Below, one piece after another: positions 25,479 through 32,019 of a stretch of 32,019 bases of DNA (within the stretch, counting starts at the first letter, position 1; each line of letters opens with the position of its first letter). Position numbers and translations under genes: made by a program. The notes under the pieces were generated by a model. The model did no database searches. It was not told the DNA's origin and saw only the letters and a list, made by a program, of their open reading frames with translations. Source of the stretch: a virus. The DNA lies in the IMG/VR virus record IMGVR_UViG_3300049432_000064, positions 1 to 32,019 of that record; one strand, 5' to 3'.

Positions 25479-26309
25479 ATGCCCGTCATCAACCAGATCC
25501 TGAGCCAGCCGTCCGGCAGCGGCGGCATGCGCGGCCCGTGCTCCGACTGGCCTGTCCAGTGGACGTGCGATCTGTCGACGCTGAACCCGGCCGTGACCGG
25601 GGCGGCGGTGTCGGCTGCGACGGAGACGCTGTACGCGCTGTCGGGGATGCGGTTCGGTTTGTGCGAGGTGACGCTCCGGCCGTGCCGCGACGACCTGAAC
25701 GACGGCCGGTTCTACGACGACTTCGGGCCGCCGTGGACCGCCCAGTTCTGGCCGATCCCCGCACTGATCGGGGGGCTGTGGTTCAACCTCACCTGCGGCT
25801 CCTGCTCGGGCGGCTGCGGCTGCGCCGGACTGTCGGAACTGCGGCTGCCAGCCCCGGTGTACGACGTTACCGAGGTCGTCATCGACGGCGTGGTGCTGGC
25901 GTCGTCGGCGTACCGCCTCGACAACAACCGCATCCTCGTGCGCACGGACGGCGGCCAGTGGCCGTCCCGCAACGACCTCACGGTCGACTCGGGTGAAGGT
26001 GCGTGGTCGGTGACGGCCCGGTTCGGGGAGCCGCTGCCGGAGGGTGCCGCGTTGGCGATGGGTGAGCTGGCGTGTCAGTTTGCGAAGGCGGCGGACGGGG
26101 TGGACTGCCGTCTGCCTGCTGGGGTGCAGCAGTTGGTGCGGCAGGGTGTGACGATCTCGTATCCGGATGTGGGTGAGCTGTTCCGGCAGGGCCGGACGGG
26201 CCTGTATCTGGTGGATGCGTTCATTGCGACGTGGAATCCGTATGGGCTGCGGCAGCGGTCGCGCGTGTACCGGGTGGATCAGCCGACGGTACGGAAGCCG
26301 GGGCCCTGA
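25479..26309 (+). CDS. Head-tail connector/adaptor-like protein, 276 aa
   Basis: ATG start with weak GGGGGCGG upstream. Position and the short hydrophobic strand pattern after an N-terminal disulfide-type region suggest an adaptor that attaches to the portal (gp6/HK97-type role). It is unusually rich in cysteine: CGSCSGGCGCAG near residue 107 forms a tight cluster, with others at about 21, 30, 62 and 69. The central segment VYDVTEVVIDGVVLASSAYRL and ACQFAKAADGVDCRLPAGVQQ are typical of such connectors in R4-like phages. The last third of the gene uses G-ending codons heavily, in contrast to the first part. Confidence 0.6.
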   Translation: MPVINQILSQPSGSGGMRGPCSDWPVQWTCDLSTLNPAVTGAAVSAATETLYALSGMRFGLCEVTLRPCRDDLNDGRFYDDFGPPWTAQFWPIPALIGGLWFNLTCGSCSGGCGCAGLSELRLPAPVYDVTEVVIDGVVLASSAYRLDNNRILVRTDGGQWPSRNDLTVDSGEGAWSVTARFGEPLPEGAALAMGELACQFAKAADGVDCRLPAGVQQLVRQGVTISYPDVGELFRQGRTGLYLVDAFIATWNPYGLRQRSRVYRVDQPTVRKPGP

Positions 26310-26311
26310 CG

Positions 26312-26818
26312 ATGCCGATGATCTCTGGTGAGTTGAAGTGGTACACGGTCGCGTCCCGCCTGGAGCAGGCGATCTATGAGGAGCTGAGCGTCTCCCCGGC
26401 CCGGCACTCCGTCGTACCTGGAGCCATCGCCTGGGATGCCTGCGACTGCGGGCTGCTGGCCGTCTCGGTCGGCACGATCTACCCGACCGAGCAGTTCCCG
26501 AACCCAGCACTCGCGCGCGTCGGCAACGCCTGCGACGCACCCTGGGAAGCCGCCGAGATCGTCATACAGGTCGTGCGCTGCACGCCGTGCCCGGACGACA
26601 ACGGCAACCCGCCGACCACCGCCGCCCTCGACACCTCGGCGCAGGAGATCCTCCGCGACGCGTACGAGATGATGCGCGCCGTCTCGACGAAGCTGTGCGA
26701 GATGAACAAGGCCCGCGAGATCAGCGACTACATCATGCGGCCACTCACCCCGCAGGGCCCGTCTGGCTGCTGCGGGGGCAACGAGCTCCGCGCCGTTGTC
26801 GCGCTGCAGAGGAACTGA
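26312..26818 (+). CDS. Neck/tail-completion-like protein, 168 aa
   Basis: The ATG at 26312 is three bases after the upstream stop; no strong ribosome-binding site, so it is probably coupled. The protein has an N-terminal helix, a CDCGLLAVSVGTIYPTEQFPNP strand-turn, and paired cysteines (CDC, C, C-C at the C-terminus CCGGNELRA). The size and position between the connector and the gp10-like gene fit a neck or tail-terminator protein. Family not certain. It shares the high cysteine content of its neighbours. Confidence 0.55.
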   Translation: MPMISGELKWYTVASRLEQAIYEELSVSPARHSVVPGAIAWDACDCGLLAVSVGTIYPTEQFPNPALARVGNACDAPWEAAEIVIQVVRCTPCPDDNGNPPTTAALDTSAQEILRDAYEMMRAVSTKLCEMNKAREISDYIMRPLTPQGPSGCCGGNELRAVVALQRN

Positions 26819-26824
26819 GGCGCC

Positions 26825-27223
26825 ATGTTCACGGTGTCGACGAGCTTTGATCTCAACCGCACGGCGATCGAGCGGATGCTGCGGCTGCCCGGCGGCATGG
26901 TCTACCGGAACATGGAACGCCGCGTAGGGCGCGTCGAGGCGGAGGTTAAGCGGCGCGCTCCGGGCAGCATGGCGGCCGGAATCACGGTGCAGATCCGACG
27001 CGGACCAGGCGGCGACTTTCAGGGCGTCATCCGCTCCACCCACCACGCCACGGTCTTCGTGCTGTACGGAACCGGCGTGCACGGGCCGACCGGCCAGAGG
27101 ATCACCCCCCGTCGTGCGCGCGCCCTTCGGTTCACAGTAGGCGGACGTATCGTCTTCGCCACCTCAGTGGCCGGACAAAAGCCGAACAACTTCCTGCTCG
27201 AAGGGTTGAGGGCGGCGCTCTAG
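26825..27223 (+). CDS. HK97 gp10-like neck protein, 132 aa
   Basis: ATG start with GAGG upstream (gaggcgccATG). The N-terminus is basic and helical (VYRNMERRVGRVEAEVKRRAPG); then ATVFVLYGTGVHGP, ITPRRARALRF and IVFATSVAGQKPNNFLLEGL form the small beta domain and closing helix of the HK97 gp10/tail-component family. These proteins join the head connector to the tail tube. It is placed just before the chaperone genes, as expected. Confidence 0.7.
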   Translation: MFTVSTSFDLNRTAIERMLRLPGGMVYRNMERRVGRVEAEVKRRAPGSMAAGITVQIRRGPGGDFQGVIRSTHHATVFVLYGTGVHGPTGQRITPRRARALRFTVGGRIVFATSVAGQKPNNFLLEGLRAAL

Positions 27224-27250
27224 CGCCCCGGAATGATCATGCGCGGGGCG
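27224..27250 (+). terminator. Hairpin between neck and tail chaperone genes
   Basis: CGCCCCG (27224-27230) pairs with CGGGGCG (27244-27250), with a second palindrome (ATGATCAT, 27233-27240) inside the 13-nt loop. It directly follows the neck gene stop. Weaker than the other terminators, so the call is tentative. Confidence 0.4.
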
Positions 27251-27267
27251 AACCTACCGTCACCCGC

Positions 27268-27756
27268 ATGACCGAACTCCTCACATCCCCCAACGGGGTC
27301 GCACCCATGGCAGCCTCCGGCGGACCGCCCGCGACCCGCGACTTCACCCGTCCCCGCAAGCGCCTCAACTTCACCATCGACGACGATGAGTTCGAGGCCG
27401 CCGCCGCACTGCCCGGCGATGTCTTCGCCGAGATGGTCGCCCTCCACGACTCCGCCGCCGACGCGCAGACCTTCCAGGACCAGCACGACCTCCTGAAGCA
27501 AGCCCTGCGGATCGCCCTCCTCCCCGAGTCCTGGGAACGCTTCGCCGCCCGCCTCAAGGACAAGCAGCGGCCCATCGACGACGACCAGAGCTCCGACGTC
27601 GTCATCTGGCTGATGGAGGAATACGGGGTGCGCCCTACACAGCCGTCGCAGCCCTCGTCAGATGGGCCGTCCAGCCCGGAGTCTGGCACCAGCTCGACGG
27701 AGAGTACACAGCCCGCGGAGTCGACCTCCGAGCCCTCCCCGCCGACCGATTCCTGA
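27268..27756 (+). CDS. Tail assembly chaperone, short form (gpG), 162 aa
   Basis: The chaperone that binds the tape measure during tail assembly. The N-terminal ~120 residues are conserved-looking (RKRLNFTIDDDEFEAAAALPG, LLPESWERFAARL, DVVIWLMEEYG). The C-terminal ~40 residues are low-complexity Ser/Pro/Glu/Thr, typical of the zero-frame tail of the short form. No ribosome-binding site; TACCGT lies 7 bases before the ATG, suggesting a leaderless start. Position between neck and tape measure is diagnostic. Confidence 0.85.
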   Translation: MTELLTSPNGVAPMAASGGPPATRDFTRPRKRLNFTIDDDEFEAAAALPGDVFAEMVALHDSAADAQTFQDQHDLLKQALRIALLPESWERFAARLKDKQRPIDDDQSSDVVIWLMEEYGVRPTQPSQPSSDGPSSPESGTSSTESTQPAESTSEPSPPTDS

Positions 27757-27983
27757 ACGCGATCTACTTCGAAATGCTGCAGCGGCTGATCGTCCGCGAA
27801 GGCCAGACCGAGGAACAAGCGCGCGCCAAATTCGACGCCGACCTCGGCGTCTCGGCATGGGCCCGACCCGGCCACGAACGCCGCGACATACAGCCCGCCA
27901 CCAACAGCGCCCCCTGGTGGTGGACAGGCGCTGAAGACGCCAGCCAGTCCTTCCTCGCCGCAATGGGGGTGACCCTGGCATGA
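27268..27983 (+). CDS. Tail assembly chaperone, frameshifted long form (gpGT), about 238 aa
   Basis: After the EEYG residues (27616-27627) the reading frame one base back (-1) is open and gives a sensible protein: APYTAVAALVRWAVQPGVW, then LPADRFLNAIYFEMLQRLIV, then a C-terminal APWWWTGAEDASQSFLAAMG. It ends at 27983, overlapping the tape measure start (ATGA). No start codon with a ribosome-binding site exists for it alone, so it must be made by -1 frameshift, as in most long-tailed phages. The slip must occur before 27756, most likely at TACGGGGTG (27622-27630). This site is not a canonical X-XXY-YYZ heptamer. Confidence 0.8.
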
Positions 27984-30900
27984 GCACCCCCGCAGGCGGC
28001 CTCATCGGCGACGCCACCATCAACGTCAACGCCAACACGACCGCCGCGATGCTCGCCATCCGCGGTCTCACCCGCGACGCCAACGGACAACTCCGCGACC
28101 TGTCCGGCCGGTTCGTCTCCGAGTCCCGCATCATCAACGGCAGCTTCAACCGGGCAGCCGGAGGCGGCAACCTCTTCACCGCTTCGCTGTCGAAGCTGAA
28201 GTCCGTCGCGATCTCGCTGACCCCCGCGTTGATTCCGATCGCCGCGCAGGCGGCACCGATCGCCGCCGGAGTAGGCGCCGCCGCAGTCGCGATCGGCGCG
28301 TTCGCCGCCGCGGCCGGCGGGCAGGTCGCGGCGATCAACGAGGCTGCGGACGCGGAGAAGAAGTACCGGGACGCGATCGCCGAGCACGGTGCGACGTCGA
28401 AGCAGGCCATCGATGCGCAGGCCGCGTACGTGCGGCAGATCGAGAAGATGCCTGCCGCGTCGCGGGAGACCGCGGCCGCGCTGTCGGTGATGAAGGACGA
28501 GTACCGGGCATGGTCGGACAGCTTGGCCGACTCGACAATGCCGGTCGCCACGAAGGCGATCCAGACGTTCTCCGCCGTGTTCCCGAAGATGACCCCGCTG
28601 GTGGAGGGATCGTCGCGCCAGCTCGACCGGTTCTTCACCATCGCCGCCGGCTCCGTCGCCTCGCCGGGGCTGGATTCATTCACGGACAAGTTCGCTGACT
28701 TCTCCGAGCGCTCCATGGCCAAGGCCAACGACGCGCTCATCACGTTCCTGCGGACCGCCGACAGCGGCAAGGTCTCGGGCGGTCTCAGCGAGTTCATGGC
28801 CTACGTCCGCTCCAACGGGCCACTCGTCCGCGACACCCTCGCCTCCGTCTCCGACGCCCTCGGCTCCGTCCTGCTGGCCGCATCCAACGTCGGCCCCGGC
28901 ATGCTGACCGTCGTCAACGCCCTGGCTGGCTTGGTCGCCGCGGTCCCGTCGGGCGTCATCACGACGCTGCTGCAGGTCGCGATCGCCATCAAGGCGGTAC
29001 GGCTGGCGGCGGCTGGCATGGCGGCGGTGTCGGGGCAGGTGGCCGTCTTCAGTGCGTCGCTGCTGGCGATGCGGACGGCGGCGGCCGGGGCGACGGGCGT
29101 GGTGCCGAAGCTGTCGGCGGCGCTGGGGGCGCTGTCGTCGGGGGCCCGGCTCGGTCTGGCGGCGGCCGGTATCGGTGCGCTCGTCATTGCGATGCACGAG
29201 TTGTCGGACCAGAAGGCGCCGGTCGCGGTCGATGAGCTGTCGACGGCGCTGAATACCTTGGCGTCGACGGGCAAGGTCACTGGTGCGCTGAAGACGAACC
29301 TCGACGAGATGTCGAAGAGCATCGCGATCGTGTCGAAGGGGGCGTCGGACAACAAGCTCGCTCAGCTGACCAGCGACTTCGGTGCGTGGCTGGGGGTGTC
29401 GACGGGGCCGGGCATCTCGGATGCGCGGGAAAACGTCGACGCGTGGGACAAGTCGATGGCGCAGCTCGTCGCCGGGGGGAAGCCGGCACAGGCGGCAGCC
29501 CAGTTCGAGATCCTTAAAAAAGCGTGGGTCGCCGGCGGCGGCGACTTGGACCGGCTGAACGAGGTCACCAACGACTACCAGAACTCTCTGGCGAACCAGA
29601 AGTTCGAGGCCGATGCCGCCACCCGGGCGATGGGCCTGTTCGGGCAGCAGGCGCAGGCCACGTCGGCGAAGCTCGCCGAGCAGAAGAAGAGCGCGGATGG
29701 TCTGCGGCAGGCGATCCAGGCCCTGTCGGAGCAGCACCGCAACGCCTTCGACTCGGAGACGAAGTTCGAGGCGGCGATCGACGCCGTCTCGGAGTCGATC
29801 CGCCAGAACGGTGCAACGCTCGACGTCAATACGGAAGCGGGCCGCGCGAACCGGGACACGCTCTCTCAGTTGGCGGCGGCGACCGAGGACAGTGCGGCGA
29901 AGGCTCGCGAGAACGGCTCTGCCTGGCAGACGGTGGCAGGGATTTACGACAAGGGCCGTAAGAATCTTGTCGACAGCATCATAGAGATGGGGAAGAGCCG
30001 TACCGAGGCGGAGAGGCTTGCCGCGACGCTGCTGACGATGCCGTCGCCGAAGATGAGCCTCGAGATGCGTACCGAGGACGCGACGCGCAGCCTCAATGAC
30101 GTGATCGCGGCGATGAAGGCGGCGCCGGGTAAGAAGGAAGTCCGCGTCGAGGCCCTCACCTCCGATGCGGTCAGCCTGCTGAAGGATCTCGGGCTGACGG
30201 TCACGAAGATGCCCAACGGCAGCTTCAAGGTGTCGGCGGAGACGCAGTCCGCGAAGGACGCGCTGGCCAATGTGCAGCGGGCCCGGGACGCGCTGAAGTC
30301 GAAGACGATCGACCTGTCCGCGCGGGACAGGGCGTCGAAGATCGCGAAGGATATTGCGGCGGCGATCGCGAACATCCGCTCCAAGACGGTCACGCTGACG
30401 ACGGTCCGGCACACCCTCAACGTCGAGGCCACCGTCGGCCGCAACAATGCGAAATACAACGGCTATGCGTCCGGCGGTACCCCGGTCAAGGGCGAGACCG
30501 CGATCGTCGGCGAGCAGGGCCCGGAGCTCGTGACCTTCGGCTCGGATGCGCGAGTCTTCGACGCGGCCGCCACGAAGAAGATGCTGTCCGGGATCTCCGG
30601 CGCCGGGCTGGATGTGACGCGCGGCCTGGTCGGCGGGATGGGCGCGGGCACTGCGGCTGTGGGTGCGGCGGCCCGGGCGATGGCCGCGATGGTGACGCTT
30701 GGGGTGCGGCAGGAGCTGCAGATCGCGTCGCCGTCTCGGGTGATGAAGGCCCTCGCGAAGGATGTCGGCAAGGGCTTCATCTCGGGACTGACCGGGTCCC
30801 GCGACAAGATCAAGGCCGTGTCGAAGGACTTGGCCGCGGATGTTCGGGCGGCGTTCTCGGGGAAGAAGGAGTCGGCCCTCATCGGGCTGATCACCAAGGA

Positions 30901-31828
30901 CACCAACAAGCTGCTGTCGCTGGCGAAGAAGCGCGACGCGATCGAGAAGAAGATCGCCGAGGCGAACAAGTTCGCGGCCGACACCACCAACCAGGCCAAG
31001 GCCACCGGCAGTCTCGGCTCGATCGTCCAGGACGACGCGTACTCCCCGAAGTACGTCAAGGGCCAGATGGCCGCCTCCCTGAAGCAGATCAAAGCGTTCA
31101 CGGCGAACATCAAGAAGCTGCAGAAAAAGGGCCTCAACAAAGACCTCCTGCGCCAGATCCTGGAGATGGGGCCGGAGCAGGGCGCTGCTTTCGCCGCATC
31201 CCTCGCCGGAGCGGACAAGGCGACGATCAAGGAGTACAACTCCCTCAACTCGCAGATCAACAAGGAGTCCGGGAAGCTCGGCAAGTACGGCGCCGACCTG
31301 CTCTACGACTCGGGGAAGAAGGCCGGGGACGGCTTCCTCACGGGGCTGAAAGGCCAGCAGAAGCAGATCGAGAAGTTCATGCTCGACCTCGCCAAGGCCA
31401 TGCAGAAGGCGATCAAGAAAGCCCTCGGCATCAAGAGCCCGTCGCGGGTCATGGCCGCCGTCGGCCACATGACCATGCTCGGCCTCGAAGGCGGCATCAC
31501 CCGCCAGCTGCCCGCCGTCGAAAACACCATGCGCAAGGCCGCTGGCGCCGTCGCTTCCGCCGCGAAGACGACGCTGCCCGCCGCCACCGCCCGCCGCCCC
31601 GCCGCGCAGGTACCGGCCCTGGCCGTGAGTGCACGGCGCGCGGCAGGCGCCGGCACGGGCCGTACTGCACTGCCCAGCGGCGACATCCACGTCCACGTCC
31701 ACCTGGACAACCACGGGGTGATCGGCTCGAAGATCGAGCTCGACAACTGGCTGATGAGCTCCGTCAACCGGCTCGCCGGACAGGGGCGGCTGCGGCGCCT
31801 GGTCCAAACAGGGGGGACGTTCGCCTGA
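27980..31828 (+). CDS. Tape measure protein, 1282 aa
   Basis: Sets tail length (about 1282 residues predicts a tail of roughly 190 nm by the usual 0.15 nm per residue) and helps DNA exit. ATG overlaps the chaperone stop. It has long alanine-rich helices and hydrophobic segments about residues 75-115 and 310-355. Near residue 835 is the usual ASGGTPVKGE...GEQGPELV motif. Two copies of the tape measure motif SPSRVM followed by GF.SGL/GLEGGI occur near residues 910 and 1153. No lytic-transglycosylase or peptidase domain was seen. The basic lysine-rich region about 960-1140 is predicted coiled coil. Confidence 0.93.
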   Translation: MSTPAGGLIGDATINVNANTTAAMLAIRGLTRDANGQLRDLSGRFVSESRIINGSFNRAAGGGNLFTASLSKLKSVAISLTPALIPIAAQAAPIAAGVGAAAVAIGAFAAAAGGQVAAINEAADAEKKYRDAIAEHGATSKQAIDAQAAYVRQIEKMPAASRETAAALSVMKDEYRAWSDSLADSTMPVATKAIQTFSAVFPKMTPLVEGSSRQLDRFFTIAAGSVASPGLDSFTDKFADFSERSMAKANDALITFLRTADSGKVSGGLSEFMAYVRSNGPLVRDTLASVSDALGSVLLAASNVGPGMLTVVNALAGLVAAVPSGVITTLLQVAIAIKAVRLAAAGMAAVSGQVAVFSASLLAMRTAAAGATGVVPKLSAALGALSSGARLGLAAAGIGALVIAMHELSDQKAPVAVDELSTALNTLASTGKVTGALKTNLDEMSKSIAIVSKGASDNKLAQLTSDFGAWLGVSTGPGISDARENVDAWDKSMAQLVAGGKPAQAAAQFEILKKAWVAGGGDLDRLNEVTNDYQNSLANQKFEADAATRAMGLFGQQAQATSAKLAEQKKSADGLRQAIQALSEQHRNAFDSETKFEAAIDAVSESIRQNGATLDVNTEAGRANRDTLSQLAAATEDSAAKARENGSAWQTVAGIYDKGRKNLVDSIIEMGKSRTEAERLAATLLTMPSPKMSLEMRTEDATRSLNDVIAAMKAAPGKKEVRVEALTSDAVSLLKDLGLTVTKMPNGSFKVSAETQSAKDALANVQRARDALKSKTIDLSARDRASKIAKDIAAAIANIRSKTVTLTTVRHTLNVEATVGRNNAKYNGYASGGTPVKGETAIVGEQGPELVTFGSDARVFDAAATKKMLSGISGAGLDVTRGLVGGMGAGTAAVGAAARAMAAMVTLGVRQELQIASPSRVMKALAKDVGKGFISGLTGSRDKIKAVSKDLAADVRAAFSGKKESALIGLITKDTNKLLSLAKKRDAIEKKIAEANKFAADTTNQAKATGSLGSIVQDDAYSPKYVKGQMAASLKQIKAFTANIKKLQKKGLNKDLLRQILEMGPEQGAAFAASLAGADKATIKEYNSLNSQINKESGKLGKYGADLLYDSGKKAGDGFLTGLKGQQKQIEKFMLDLAKAMQKAIKKALGIKSPSRVMAAVGHMTMLGLEGGITRQLPAVENTMRKAAGAVASAAKTTLPAATARRPAAQVPALAVSARRAAGAGTGRTALPSGDIHVHVHLDNHGVIGSKIELDNWLMSSVNRLAGQGRLRRLVQTGGTFA

Positions 31829-32019
31829 TGGCACGCCTGTGGACCTGCGGCTTCGAACTCCAGTCGACCGCCGCGAACGTCGAATTCACCTCCCTGACCG
31901 GCACCGCCACCATCTCCAACAGCGTGCACCGCGAGGGCGCCGCGGCCCTGCGCTCCAACCCGACCGCCGCGACCGGCTTCATCGAGCACCAGGTCGACAC
32001 CGCCGCCGTGGTGAAACGC
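31828..32019 (+). CDS. Distal tail/minor tail protein, partial
   Basis: ATG shares one base with the tape measure stop (TGATG). Sixty-four residues are visible before the window ends. The opening MARLWTCGFELQS followed by a beta-rich jelly-roll-like sequence (SVHREGAAALRSNPT) is typical of actinophage minor tail proteins placed just after the tape measure. It is truncated by the window edge, not by mutation. Confidence 0.7.
   Translation, partial: MARLWTCGFELQSTAANVEFTSLTGTATISNSVHREGAAALRSNPTAATGFIEHQVDTAAVVKR

Noticed and set aside
27774-27983. Independent 69-aa gene at ATG 27774
   Set aside because: No ribosome-binding site, and the protein pattern continues upstream in the same frame without a start; this is the extension of the frameshifted chaperone.
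28676-31834. Reverse-strand open frame of about 1050 codons opposite the tape measure gene
   Set aside because: High GC third positions leave long antisense frames open. The forward frame has clear tape measure motifs; the reverse protein is a low-complexity Arg/Leu/Gly sequence.

Overview
The window is high-GC actinobacterial DNA, most likely from Streptomyces. GC-rich third codon positions, frequent GTG starts, ATGA/GTGA stop-start overlaps and the protein families all point there. No host housekeeping gene, integrase, tRNA or attachment site is visible, so the sequence does not show whether it is a phage genome, a prophage or an extrachromosomal phage-plasmid. Nearly every base is coding or short regulatory spacer; no gene-free stretch exceeds 300 bases.

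Layout: (1) 1-6.3 kb is a rightward operon of conjugative-plasmid type: small proteins, a DUF2637/SpdB-like membrane protein, a long basic/proline-rich membrane-anchored protein and a TraB-like FtsK/SpoIIIE DNA translocase, closed by a terminator at 6218-6252. (2) 6.3-8.9 kb is a control region. A leftward operon headed by a small helix-turn-helix protein diverges from a rightward operon headed by a WYL-domain-like protein. The two promoters sit back to back and each carries a copy of an 11-bp direct repeat. (3) 9.0-15.5 kb is the DNA packaging region, but the small and large terminase genes are separated by a tightly overlapping seven-gene cassette for sugar activation, glycosyl transfer and methylation. 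(4) 15.5-24.2 kb holds the head genes and a likely major tail protein: portal, a fused 2H-phosphoesterase/MuF/protease protein, major capsid protein, an unknown virion protein and the putative major tail protein. (5) 24.2-32.0 kb holds a fibre-like protein, head-tail connector and neck genes, the tail assembly chaperone pair (frameshifted), the tape measure and the start of a distal tail gene. This is a long-tailed, non-contractile (siphovirus-type) gene set.

How it works together: the structural genes are complete enough to suggest a functional siphovirus. The left operon would give the same replicon a plasmid-style, double-stranded DNA conjugation route. This resembles the plasmid-phage lifestyle reported for Streptomyces pZL12, but that link is an inference. 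The cassette between the terminase genes would make a nucleotide-activated hexose, convert it, transfer it and perhaps methylate it, most plausibly on virion proteins or host surface glycan.

The strangest single signal is a 68-nt uninterrupted C run (15860-15927) near the start of the portal gene. The well-supported start and the portal body are in different frames across it, so the run is either mis-sequenced, length-variable or traversed by slippage.
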